A stretch of DNA of 64,000 nt, from contig OX457041.1 in NCBI GenBank assembly GCA_949752735.1, positions 30,034,900 through 30,098,899 of the forward strand, read 5' to 3'. The DNA is from Lumbricus terrestris (lineage: Eukaryota > Annelida > Clitellata > Crassiclitellata > Lumbricidae). The position numbers and the translations under genes were made by a program. Shown one piece after another: positions 18,335 through 38,033 of the stretch (positions are counted from its first letter, which is position 1; each line of letters starts with the position of its first letter). The notes beneath the pieces were generated by a model that saw only the letters and a list, made by a program, of their open reading frames with translations, made no database searches and had not been told where the DNA came from.

Positions 18335-21300
18335 ATGAGCTCTCGTGAGTATAATACAGAAATAATTTAAATGTAACTAATGAATTTCTCTATTTGAATT
18401 ATATTCGCACAATTGTAAATGCTACCGAAAATAAAATTTCTTTGCACACACGTTATTTTATTTGACACTTTACAATTCTTTTATTTCTTCTCTAGAATCT
18501 AAACTTCGTGCAGAAATCGAGCAACTCAAAAAGGACGAGGCGAGAATTATCGCAAGACTGCAAGAATTGAGTATGCATTATTATATTAATTTGATTTACA
18601 TTTTCAATAAATAGATAATATTTATGAATTTTCGATCTCTAGTCAATTAATATTTCAACAAAATGGACTCTGAATAATTTTGTATATAGCACATTTAACA
18701 GTAGCATTCTTCCAAAATATATCTATCTGCACTATATTATATTTGAAAGAACTCATCGAAATTATTTTATAGCATTTTAAAATTCTATTGCAGAGAGAAT
18801 GCGCGCACGAAATGGCTTGGATTCTTTTCAACTCGCAACGCGTTCAAGTTAGTCTTTCTATATAATTTTGCTCTTTATATGCGTTAGCAAATATTTTTAT
18901 CATTACACACATTGTGGACTGACACTTGTACAACAGGCGGCCTCTAATATATTGACACTTTGAATAGCTCATATTTGCTACTCAGTATCCTTGAATAGAA
19001 CTTTCATAAAATTTTACATTTTATCATTTACAAGTAGTAGTGTCATAATGCCTCTATCACTACCAAATTCTTGAATATTCTTCAAATACAAACTTTTATT
19101 TAGCAATTTTCTCTTTTCATAAAATTTTACATTTTATCATTTACAAGTAGTAGTGTCATAATGCCTCTACCACCATCAAATTCTTGCATATTCTTCAAAT
19201 ACAAACTTTTATTTAGCAATTTTCTCTTTTGCAGATCTCGGTATTGGCGAGCACAGCTCAGGCGCGGTGGCAGGCGCACCTTCGGCTGCGGCGACCGCGC
19301 TAGGATTCCGAGCAGGGCCGCCTTCGGCGGCGCCAGAACCTCGTGCAGCGCCATCTTCGGCCGCGCTAGGATTCCGTGCAGGGCCGCCTTCGGCGGCGCC
19401 AGAACCTCGTGCAGGGCCATCTTCGGCTGCGGCGACCTCGGCGGCGGCGGCGGCGGCGGCGGCTGTGACGATAGAGCCGCGGCCAGGTCCCTCTTGGGAG
19501 GCGGCACCAGGTCGTCGAACAGACTTGGCTTCTACATCATTTCTCGATTCAACAAGTAAGTACATAACAAACTCGAAGCTATCTTATATTTTAAACTCGC
19601 ATTTCTTATACTACATCCATAATATTTTTTTTTTTTAAATTTATTATAAACCTTACTCATGCATATATTCTTTTAACCTTTCTTTATCATATGTACAGAT
19701 TTGGTAATGGATCTGGATGATTCAGTGCTGGTGACATCTGCAGAGGAGACTGAGCTTGCCGAAATGTGGGGGCCTATGAGCGACGAAGAACTTTTGGGCT
19801 ATGTGCTTCAAATAGAGGCGGAAGAGGAAAAGAAGAAAGAAGCCAGAAAATTGGAGCGTGGAAAAATGCCAGGTAGCTCCTCAATGCAATTATATTTATT
19901 ATACACAGCATTAACAAATATACTGTATATTATAATTCTAACAATATGAAATACTGAATAAAGTTCAAACACACATCAAACATTAATTTTTTTTTATTTT
20001 TTATTTTTAGCGAAAAGACGGATAGTCCCGACAGACGAAAGCCAGAGCCCAAAGAGAAGAAGCAGAGTAAGTTAATTTTAAATTAAACTATACGAATATA
20101 GAATTCCAAAATGACTGTCTGTATTACCTTCGATTTGTAACAATTTTCACATACAAAACTTATTATTTGTGTTTCTTACAGATTGTGATGGAACAGGTAT
20201 TATAACATTCAAAGAATCGACTGGCGAAGATACAGCATCCAGCACTCTGAATGAACCAACGCGTAAGTTTTTCGTTCATGCGCTAAAAATTGTACTTTAC
20301 ATTTATAAAATCTAACTTTATCTTTCTTATTTGTCTTACACACACACATACATTGTACTCTAGGATTGTAGACTTTTACAATCTTTAAGCGATCCTATTC
20401 GTTTAGGCAATATGTGCTTTGTGCGCTTTTGTCATATGAAATATGACGAACTTTAATCTTTGTCAACCTGTAGGTCGATGCGATTCTTGCCACAACTACA
20501 AGCTGAATCTGGTGAATGGAATCTGTGAAACGTGTATTGTGCGTAAAGAGTGCGTTCAATGTAAGACTCGCCGGTCTTCACGATTCTTCAGAGCTGGACA
20601 GGACATGTGCGTCACGTGCACCAAGAAGCAGATCAACCCATCCATTCGAACTTCCACTCAGAATACGTTCATCGACATATCCTTTCCAACGGGCCAAACA
20701 ACTGACGTTCACGACATGCTGCAGGGAGAAGCGCCCCGTCTGATCAGCACGCTGGAAGACACATTCAGAGATGAAGGGTGAGCTCCCATTTTCCAATTAC
20801 CTTTTGTACTTGGAAAATTTCATTCTAAGCCTAGAACATGGAAACTTTTCTTCTATAATACCGCTTGTATTTGCAAAAATTCCTCTTAGGCGCTTCATAG
20901 GCATTTACTAACTTTTGAACTTAGCGAAATTCTTTTTTTTTACCTTTTGACTCTCTTGTGTTTGATCTTGAAATTATTTTCCTTCTTAACATATTGCAAA
21001 TTTTGCCATTTATTCACTACCTCTTATGCATATGCAAATATATTGACTCTTTAGACCGGTGAAATGGTATGTGGCAATAGATGTACAATTCCAAAGAGAA
21101 ACCTCAGAAGGCGAAAATAGCACAATCGCCTACTTCAAATCTACACCATCAATTCTTCTGCAGCCGCATCAAATACCTGATCAACTACAGGAAGCCGCTG
21201 ATCGAATCGACCAACTGGTAGACAATTTTACAACACAAAATTCGGGTTGGATAGTGAACAGTGTAGTTGATTTTAAATTGTGCAATGCCGTATACGATCC

Positions 21301-24300
21301 TGTAGGCGGCTCCAGCTACATACCCACTCCGCAATATCTGGCTAGGAAACATGCAACGCTAAACATTCAAAACGATGACAATCTTTGCTTTTTGTACTCG
21401 CTGATTTCAATTTCGCATTTCCAATCTGCTAATCCTCATAGAGTTAAGCACTACAAACCTTATGTGGATGACTTCTATACTGCTGGGATAAAATTTCCCA
21501 TCACAATTGAACAGATCGCGCTCTTTGAGTCGCTGAATCCCGAGTATTCCATAAATGTCGTGTACTTTAACACAGATGATAAGTCCTTTACGCCTCTATA
21601 CGCAAGTGCTCACAGGGGTAGGAAATATATTGCTAATCTTCTTTTGCTCGATGATGGGGAGAAGCGCCACTACATCGTAGTACGCAATCTTTCCGCGCTT
21701 CTAAAGGGAAGAAATTCTGTTACTAGCAGAACCTTCCCCTGCCCCTACTGCCTCTATTGCTTCACAACCGCCGCTGGCAAAAATGCTCACATTGACAACT
21801 GTGGCAAGCACGGCCTTCAGTCGGTGCGATATCCAACACCTGAAAATTGCAATCTAAAATTCTCAAATATACAGCATGAGATGCCTGTGCCGTACGTTCT
21901 GTACGCAGATTTTGAAAGTTATCTGACTCCAAATGAATCTGCTGCAGGAAATTCAACTAAAATTCTGGATACACATACACCTAGCGGGTTCTGCTGTCTG
22001 ACTGTATCATCCTTTCCACACTTGAATGATAACAAACCTTGCGTCTACTCGGGTCCTGACGTTATGAGTCGCTTCTTTGCTCATGTAAAAACTGAGCAGA
22101 CCCGTATTAATAAAATACTTGCTACGAACATGCCGATGAAGCCTCTGACACATCAGCAGAGGCTAGACTTTGATTCTTGCACCTCCTGCCCATCTTGCTC
22201 TACAGCTTTCACATCTCACAATAAAGTTCGACACCACTGTCACATGACTGGTAACTTTATTTCTGCGCTCTGCTCGCCTTGCAACCTAAAAATGAAATTT
22301 CGTAAGCCCACAAAATCCAGCAAACAGAAGACACCCAACTATTTTCTTCCTGTCGTCTTCCACAATCTCAAAGGCTATGACTCCCATCTCATACTCAAAC
22401 ACATGACAAAGGAGTTTGCAACGCAAGAAATTAACGTAATAGCCACAAATATGGTAAAATATCTTTCTTTTGAAGTGAACAATATCAGATTTTTGGACTC
22501 GTTACAATTTCTAAATTGCAGTTTGGATGTGTTGGTGAAGAATCTGTCAAAAGAAGATGACTCTAAATTCTTGCATTTGCGTCGGCTTTTTCCGAACGAA
22601 TTCAAATTGCTCTTGCGTAAGGGGGTATTTCCTTACGAATACATGACATCAGCCGGCAGAATGACCGAAAGGACTCTGCCACCCAAAGGCTGCTTCTACA
22701 GTAAACTGACCGAAGAAGACATTTCGCAGGACGATTATGACTACGCACAGAAAATTTGGCAGACGTTCGACATGCATACAATGCAGGACTACCACGACTT
22801 GTACTTGCAGACTGACGTTATTTTACTGGCCGACGTATTCGAATCTTTTCGAAGCATGTCGTTGGAATTTTATGGACTCGACGCGCTCCACTATTACAGC
22901 AGCCCAGGACTGAGCTTTGACGCTTGCTTACGTATGACAAAGGTGAATTTGGAGCTCATCACCGATCCGGACATTTATCTTTTCGTAGAGCGTGGCATGA
23001 GAGGTGGCGTGTCAATGATTTCCAATCGATACGCAAAGGCAAACAATCCGTATCTCGCTCAAGGATACGACCCTAACATTCCAAACAGTTATATAATGTA
23101 CTTGGATTGTAATAACTTGTACGGTTATGCCATGTCCGAACCTCTCCCAACAGGCAAATTCAGATTCTTAGGCGACAATGAAATTGAAAATTTCGACTTG
23201 GACACTAAATCGCCAGACGACGACTTGGGGTATTTGTTGGACGTGGACTTGGAGTATCCATCACATCTCCACGACGACCACAACGACTATCCCCTTGCAC
23301 CTGAGAGACTGCTCATACGACCGGACATGATATCACCTTACGCAAAGTCCGTTTCTCAGAAAATTTCATCTAACATTGGTACCGGAGTCGAAAAATTGGT
23401 GCCCAACCTGCTGCCAAAGACCCGGTACGTCGTTCACTACCGCAATCTCCAATTCTACATCAAAATGGGCTTGAAATTGGATAAAATTCACAAAATTCTC
23501 GAATTTCGCCAAAGTCGGTGGTTGAAGAAATACATCGACTTCAACACATCTAAACGACAGGCTGCTAAATCTTCGTTTGAAAAGGATCTTTATAAGTTGA
23601 TGAACAACTCAATTTATGGTAAGACCATGCAAAACAACAGGAAACATCTTGATGTGAAGCTGGTCATGAATGCGAAACGAGCCAAACGTTTCGTGGCGCG
23701 CCCGACTTTCGAGTCGTATACCATAATCAACGAAGATTTAACAGTTGTGAAATTGACAACGTCCAACGTCTATCTGAATAAGCCCCTCTATGCTGGAATG
23801 TGCATTTTGGACATATCTAAATTAAAAATGTACGAATTCCACTACCAGCATATAATACCACTTTATGGAAATGCTTGCAAACTCCTTTTCACTGACACAG
23901 ATAGCCTTTGTTACCATATTTTCACATCTGATGTATATACTGATATGCAGCGGAATCTGCATGAATATGACACGTCCGACTACCCCTGTGGGCACTTTTT
24001 GCATAGCCGTACAAACTCCAAAGTTATAGGGAAGTTTAAAGATGAATGTAATGGAGATGCGGTGTTGGAATTCTGTGGCCTCCGGTCGAAAATGTATAGC
24101 CTGTTACTTCCTAACGATAAGGAAAAGAAGACTGCTAAAGGAATTAAGAAGGGATTCGTGAAGAAGTGTATTCGACACTCCGACTATAGAAATTGTATTT
24201 TTGAAGAAAAGGTTACAGAGTCCAAATTCTGCACCATACAGAGCACGAAGCACGAACTACACACCGTTGAAATTCGCAAAGCAGCACTTTCCCCTTATGA

Positions 24301-24379
24301 TGATAAGAGATTTCTTCTAAATTCCTCCGACTCATTTGCATATGGCCATGTAGATATTGCATTATATAAAGACACTTGA
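18335..24379 (+). CDS. Spliced type-B DNA polymerase gene of the TIR element
   Basis: Exons with GT-AG borders: 18335-18344, 18496-18570, 18794-18847, 19235-19555, 19699-19872, (20011-20066), 20182-20262, 20474-20777, 21055-24379. Without the bracketed exon the phases all agree and the joined frame is 4344 nt (1447 aa plus stop). Parts in order: a short charged coiled-coil-like segment (exons 2-3), an Ala/Pro-rich segment with a repeated GFRAGPPSAAPEPRA (exon 4), an acidic segment (exon 5), a Cys-rich zinc-ribbon segment (exon 8), then the polymerase. The N-terminal region may include a terminal protein, but this is speculation. An alternative start is the in-frame ATG at 20443, giving 1219 aa if the intron before exon 8 is not used. 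It replicates the element if intact; the substrate is probably its own linear DNA. Confidence 0.85.
20011..20066 (+). other. 56-nt frame-changing cassette exon
   Basis: A pyrimidine-rich tract ending TTTTTAG precedes it and GTAAGT follows, so it looks like a real exon. Its length is not a multiple of three. If included, the frame stops at TAA in the next exon (20203-20205), giving a 237-aa protein. If skipped, exon 5 joins exon 7 in frame and leads into the polymerase. Confidence 0.7.
20474..20777 (+). CDS. Zinc-ribbon exon of the PolB gene
   Basis: About 101 residues with CDSCHNYK, CETC, CVQCKTR and CVTCTKK, eight cysteines arranged as two treble-clef or ribbon-like sites. It is bounded by CCTGTAG on the left and GG|GTGAGC on the right. 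Its end phase (2) matches the polymerase exon. Probably DNA or protein binding; the exact fold is unknown. Confidence 0.75.
21055..24379 (+). CDS. Protein-primed-type family B DNA polymerase (catalytic exon)
   Basis: The exon has 1108 codons including stop. The N-terminal part carries DDNLCFLYSLIS, a Cys-containing segment usual in transposon PolBs, a C2H2-like finger (CPYCLYCF ... HIDNCGKH) and an endonuclease-VII-like CX2C/HHCH module (CPSC ... HHCHMTGN ... CSPCN) near residues 370-410. Exonuclease motifs: YADFES (about 283), HNLKGYDSH (about 435), QTDVILLADVF (about 584). Polymerase motifs: LDCNNLYGYAM (motif A, about 682), NNSIYGKTM (motif B, about 848), FTDTDSL (motif C, about 944), KMYS (about 1010). 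All key acidic residues are present and there is no internal stop, so it looks functional. The acceptor is CTCTTTAG before 21055. Family: Polinton-type DNA_pol_B_2; related enzymes are protein-primed. Confidence 0.96.
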
Positions 24380-24423
24380 TATAAATAATGGCGGAATTAG
24401 TATGTTTTGAATATATCATGTAT

Positions 24424-24429
24424 ATTAAA
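24424..24429 (+). terminator. Possible polyadenylation signal of the PolB gene
   Basis: ATTAAA 45 bp after the stop codon, the common variant of AATAAA. No AATAAA is seen on this strand before the convergent gene. Confidence 0.45.
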
Positions 24430-24575
24430 AGAGACACTCGTAGGGATTATGCTTGCATGTGTGTATAAAGATGAAGATTTTGTTGAAGAAAAAAAATGAT
24501 TGAAACGTTTCCATGTGTTTGTTGTTTATTTTTCTAACATACAAGTAAAAGATATGATTCATTTGATACACATTC

Positions 24576-24581
24576 TTTATT
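24576..24581 (-). terminator. Polyadenylation signal of the PC4-like gene
   Basis: AATAAA on the minus strand, 16 bp after the stop codon; another lies near 24526. Confidence 0.7.
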
Positions 24582-24596
24582 CAGAAATGCTGAGAT

Positions 24597-25267
24597 TTAA
24601 AGTCCAAAAGGATTACATTGTGTGCAGGACACAAAACCTAGCTGGTTTGAATGGTCTAAAGAGGCATAACACGGCATAGTATTTTTAAGTTCTGGCAAGT
24701 GTTCGTGGAGCTGAGCAATTTTGATAAGAAGATTGTTCCACTCGTCCAAACGTAGAGCGATTCCGCTGCGGGTTGGCCTCTCCTTGGTGCAGTTTGGTGG
24801 AAGAAAGTATCGTCGAATATTCACACATCTGAAGTCCTTGGAAATTGTCGCATAATAGCGACCTCCGAGATGTTGGTAAACGTCCACAGGCTGGTTCGCT
24901 TTCAAAAGATCGACATTTCGATCCAAATCATCCAGACATGCACGAAATCTCGCCCAAGCAGATTTGTTGAACGATACACCCTTCTTGGTTGGATAGGATC
25001 TACCGTTGTCCTCCGCATATTCGCGTATATGCACCATCAACTCGTTCTTGTACAGATTGGCCGTTAGGTATCGATTGTTGCCTATAGCCTCTTTGAAATC
25101 CATAGCCTACAGACAGAAAAGATAAAAGATTTTTGAGCAATCTTGCATGTGAAAACGAAATACATGTTTCTTTATAGGTGTACAGCAATATATAAAATCT
25201 AAGCTACAATGTTACAAAGTAAATTCATACTCACTGGAATTGGAACGAGCATATGTGCTGCAGTCAT
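24597..25267 (-). CDS. PC4-like (transcriptional coactivator p15 family) ssDNA-binding protein
   Basis: Two exons: 25235-25267 (starting ATG at 25265-25267, donor CCA|GTGAGT) and 24597-25106 (acceptor CTGTAG|GCT). The phase is 0, giving 180 aa. The second exon has the PC4 pattern: a strand-forming segment YYATISKDFRCVNIRRYF followed by RPTRSGIALRLDEWNNLL, with a similar first half (YPTKKGVSFNKSAWARF). PC4 proteins bind single-stranded DNA and dimerise. Next to a DNA polymerase, a role as ssDNA-binding replication factor is likely, though it could also act in transcription. It converges on the polymerase gene. The start is supported by a TATA box upstream. Confidence 0.85.
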
Positions 25268-25342
25268 CTTTCGTCGTATTGCCTTGTAAATACCGTCGCA
25301 TCGAGAATGAACAGGAAATGCTTCAAGTCTATTCAAGTCTCT

Positions 25343-25350
25343 CTTTTATA
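25343..25350 (-). promoter_or_regulatory. TATA box of the PC4-like gene
   Basis: TATAAAAG on the minus strand, 76 bp upstream of the ATG. Confidence 0.65.
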
Positions 25351-25508
25351 ATATGTGTATTGCACAATCAATTGTAAAAATAGCTTGGAGGAAATTCCCT
25401 GTCATGGGAAATTATTGAAAGTTTGATGATTAGTCGAATTGGAACATGTGATGCTTAGTATGCATATATACATTATATACATGAAAGGATTATAAATCAA
25501 AAAGGAAG

Positions 25509-25932
25509 TAATTACACGTTGGATCGGTCAGCCGGATGTGTAATGTAATTGCTATTATTAGAGGTCAAGTGATGACAGCCACCTCCCATCATTAAAAAGC
25601 CATTAGTCATCAATAATTACATTCGCCACTCCAGTGCGAGTTGGGTTCTGAAACAGCCTATTATAAATGCCATTATTTTCTGGAACAGCATGCAATTAAA
25701 AAGCCATTATTTTCTGGAACAAGGGTAATTGTTCATAGTTTCTGGAACAAGGGCAATTATCCAATTAAAAAGCCATTATTTTCTGGAACAAGGGCAATTA
25801 TCCAATTAAAAAGCCATTATTTTCTGGAACAAGGGCAATTATCCAATTAAAAAGCCATTATTTTCTGGAACAAGGGCAATTAAAAAGCAATTAGCCGCCA
25901 TCTTGTTTTAGACCGGCACTACCTACACTACT
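25509..25932 (-). repeat. Right TIR (424 bp)
   Basis: Near-perfect inverted copy of 17275-17698. The identical 69-codon frame read out of both TIRs is a by-product of the 41-bp repeats. Confidence 0.93.
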
Positions 25933-26045
25933 GACCATGAGCACCAATTGCATTCTTAGCATAATTTCCACACTTGGAAATGAACTTTCAACACCTTTGT
26001 CAAGCATAAGGCTTAATTGGTTCATGAACGGCTCCTAACTTATAC
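25933..26045 (-). pseudogene. hAT transposase C-terminal fragment (upstream half)
   Basis: The minus-strand frame EPFMNQLSLMLDKGVE, then SSFPSVEIMLRMQLVLMV, matches the start of the hAT dimerisation domain. It ends exactly at the GACCAT duplication and continues as MVRDCSAE at 17274. A stop codon lies just upstream of this stretch. Confidence 0.75.
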
Positions 26046-27095
26046 CGAGGCCTGTTCTTCCTGTCTCGTCTTGAGACATTTTGACAAAATATTGAAACCT
26101 CAATAGGCCTCAAATGACACTCATTGCCAAAACTTTCATCGAGTCATCACCATCATTATAGCCTGCATTATAGGCTGCATACAGCTGCATGGTTTTTCGC
26201 AGACATGAGCAGTTCTTCATCACTAGCCTATACGTGGTCTACAAGATTCAAGCTTAGAAAGAAAACCAAACCTCGAGCAGAGAAGTTCTTCAATTGATGC
26301 TAGTCTTTTTGTCATCCACGATGACAGCAGGTGTACTTAGAGCTGCTGCCTGAAGTAATACGAGTTGTCTTTGCAGTAGCCTACTTTATCATTGTTAGAT
26401 ACTTTTTCGTTATTTAACTTGCGGCTGCTGAGAGCCGTTCTATTCCTTGCATATTATAGGCCTAAACGTAGATTCCTATAGGACTGTAGTCTCAAGCACT
26501 CTGACAGCACAGAAATGACAGCAAACAGCAGCTGTGCGCTACCACAGATGTGGACATTGGGTTACCCGAGGTCAAAAGCGCCAGCCAAACGCTGGAGTTT
26601 GCCTGCAGCAGGACCTATCTTTCACCCCGTAACATGATATTCGTGGTGAGGGCCATTAAGCTCAGGACGCTGACCATCGCACAATCTGTTCGTTGTCTGC
26701 TGCATGCGGACCGGACCGAGTCGAGGGAACGCCTCTGACACTGTATCTGCCTATAGGCCTATACGTACATCAGCATAAGCTAACTCAGTTTGAGTTAAAA
26801 GAAAGATAGCCTGTCAACAGCAGCTGCTGCTGCTGGATTTGTCAGGCTCAAAGCGCTACGGTGAACAATATTAACGAGTACGGTATAGACTGTATAGTGG
26901 TCAAAATTAATCATAAGACTATGCTACTCACTGCTTAAGATCCTGTTGCAAGACTCTTAAAATCCATTCCTTAATCAAAATTATTGGGTACGCACTGAAG
27001 GGACAAAAAAAATAAAGCTGCAACTGGTGGGGGCCCCTAAGTGGTGGGGGCCCCTGGGCTGGAGCCCGTGTAGCCCATGCCTAAATCCGGCCCTG
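26046..27095. other. Remainder of the decayed hAT element, no intact frame
   Basis: It extends to the right terminus CCTAAATCCGGCCCTG. I see no further certain transposase motif. Confidence 0.5.
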
Positions 27096-27103
27096 AGCCG
27101 AAG

Positions 27104-28063
27104 CATTTAAGACGACGTTTTAATTTAGCGCGAAAACTCGTGCCTTTAAAGAATGAGAGAGTGATAGGGGCCTAGTCCTTCTGAGCGGCGACGATTGCAG
27201 GGGAGAAAACACGTTGTTTCTGGATGTCCATAGCAAATATGGAAGGCCAAAAATGATTTCATTGATCTTTTTAGTCAGTAGGCTTTATACGGTGGCTGGT
27301 AGGTGTCAGCTAAATATTATAAGGATCAGAAATGGCGCGTGTTATGTGTTCACAACAACGACATCTGTTATCAAATAATGTGAATTGCTAATATAGTATA
27401 TATTAATGATTTACTTATCTCTGTGGTCCCTGGAGGTCGTGGGCTCGCGGACCATGCAACCCTGCACAAAATATGATAGGCCTAGCTTTTATGTAAAAGC
27501 CATGGACTGCAGCCTTTCTCAAATCTCTCCCATGCTCGGTTTCGGCGCTGCGCGATCTTCACCAAACTACCTCCCCCATGCAGCTTCCAAAATGTAGGCT
27601 AGCCTAATCACAGGAATGAAAACCGTGGCTAAAAAGAACATTTATTATAATTGGAAACTGATGCATTTGAAGCATATATATATATACGACAACGATCGAT
27701 CGGTGCTGCTGATCAGCGCCAACCTAACAAAGTCATAAATAAACTAATGCCGATTAATTAATTAGACTCCAAAGCAGATGCAATAATAATAGACGAAATA
27801 GCATGAGCCTTAATCTATTCACAAAATCTGCAAGCCTTCTACTTCTGCTCAAATTCTAGAACGAACGAGATCTATATTTAAATGCACATGCCCGTGTTTA
27901 GCATAAGCCATTGGAAAGTACGTATATATAATTAGGAATTGTGGATATATATATATCTACAGAGACGTATAATATTATATGTCATTTATAATTGTGGTAT
28001 ATTATAATGATAGTTGTTTTTCTTGTGGTCGAGGTTGATGCCTGCGAAGCGACAGTATAAGTT
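27104..28063. other. Intergenic, no gene seen
   Basis: It contains a repeat word shared with 15340-15375 (CGAAAACTCGTGCCTTTAA) and short TA runs. It includes the 3' untranslated region of the minus-strand gene that ends at 28064, whose limit I cannot fix. Confidence 0.45.
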
Positions 28064-36921
<8,858 letters not shown>

Positions 36922-36974
36922 ACAGCATCAGCTGTAGCACAGGCATAGGGCCTATTATAGACCTATGGACTTAC

Positions 36975-37024
36975 CGCTTAGCAAGCAGCAGAAGACTTAT
37001 GTGCATCGCCATTGAAAACAAACG
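36975..37024 (-). other. Possible 5' exon
   Basis: An acceptor-like CTGCCTGCAG and a perfect donor GCG|GTAAGTCC bound about 50 nt with ATG codons (MAMHISLLLLAKR). Joining it to 36852 gives an open frame there, but that frame does not fit the following exon, so it may be untranslated or part of another isoform. Confidence 0.3.
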
Positions 37025-37337
37025 CTGCAGGCAGTTCAGGTGTAAGAGAGAAGCCGATGATGACTATGATGACGTATTCAGACATTCCTGAAGTGAGGAA
37101 GAATTCTACGATGGGGGAGGGAAGGGAGAAGAAGAAGTTTTGGAGACTGAGTTCATCGAGGACAGTGTTTGAACTCATGTCTTTAGAACCGCTGTGTAGT
37201 TTTAAAGCGAAGTGTATCATATGATATAAACGATAATGGCGGCGAAGTTGAGAAACACGAGATTATTGCAGAGTACTTTCCAAGATCCGATTGGGGGATT
37301 ATTCCAGACTGCCCCCATCACTCTCACACATGAATGA

Positions 37338-37423
37338 CGACGACGATGATGATGATGATGATGATTATGAGGAGGAGGAGGAGGAGGAGGAGGAGGAGGA
37401 GGAGGAGGAGGAGGAGGAGGAGG

Positions 37424-37465
<42 letters not shown>

Positions 37466-37466
37466 G
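37338..37466. repeat. Compound (GAT)n(GAG)n(GAT)n microsatellite
   Basis: GAG core of about 20 units flanked by GAT runs. Confidence 0.95.
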
Positions 37467-38033
37467 CATAGTAATAATAATAATACTGCTACTGACATAG
37501 ACGAACGAGGCGAGTGTCCAGAGGGGCAAATGCGCCCCCCCCCCCAATTTCTGGCAAAACTGTTTTTCGGGTAAGCAGACCGGCAAATGACTAAAAAAGG
37601 TCAACTTTTTCTGTTGAAAAGTGGTATTTTCCACGGGATTTCAGGATTTATTTTTCGGGCAGAAGTTAAATCATTGCCCCCCACTGCTGAAATCTTCCGT
37701 AGGCCTATATGCAGACACTTACACGAAAACGCATGTACACGCAGGCAGACAAACACACAGACAGGAGGAAGAGCGGTTATAGTTTAGTGCATAGAATAGC
37801 ATAAAAAACTGAGTTTACAGCAAATTGATCTCTTAAACATATATGGCAGGATTGGCAGCAGAGACGATAAGCGAAGCATTCCAGCGAACACCATTTCACG
37901 CACATAATATTCGTATGTATATGCAGGCAACGCACGCAAGCACGCCTGCAGCACTGCACGTACACAGTACACACTCATACACGTACATGCATGCTACATG
38001 GGCGCGTACGTATAGACATATATAAGTAGTCTA

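Larger units (their letters stand above)
17275..25932. mobile_element. Compact Polinton/Maverick-like TIR element encoding PolB and a PC4-like protein
   Basis: It is 8658 bp with 424-bp terminal inverted repeats starting AGTAGTGTAGGTAGTGCCGG. A 6-bp duplication, GACCAT, lies at 17269-17274 and 25933-25938. Six-bp duplications and AG...CT ends are known for Polintons (Mavericks), as is a protein-primed type-B DNA polymerase. The element holds one rightward spliced gene (18335-24379) and one leftward spliced gene (24597-25267), convergent with a 217-bp gap. No retroviral-type integrase, packaging ATPase, cysteine protease or capsid frame is present, while standard Polintons are 15-20 kb and carry these. 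Both genes appear intact, so it is young or under selection. Confidence 0.92.
16196..27095 (-). mobile_element. hAT-superfamily DNA transposon (decayed) split by nested insertions
   Basis: Termini CAGGGCCGGGTTTAGG and, inverted at the right end, CAGGGCCGGATTTAGG. The perfect 8-bp duplication AGCCGAAG lies at 16188-16195 and 27096-27103. Minus-strand fragments of the hAT C-terminal dimerisation domain lie on both sides of the PolB element (25933-26045 and 16990-17274), so that element and a MITE landed in the transposase gene. About 2.2 kb of the span is hAT sequence. The frame has stops and the element is dead. Confidence 0.85.

Noticed and set aside
19209..19565. Ala-rich and Pro-rich frames on the minus strand and in another plus frame
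   Set aside because: They are shadows of GC-rich exon 4 (19235-19555), which has splice borders in matching phase.
17357..25850. Identical 69-codon frames in both TIRs of the PolB element
   Set aside because: They read through 41-bp tandem repeats in the TIRs and have no promoter or domain.
17275..25932. Hidden integrase, ATPase or capsid gene of a full Polinton
   Set aside because: After the two genes, TIRs and iterons are accounted for, no stretch long enough for such genes remains.
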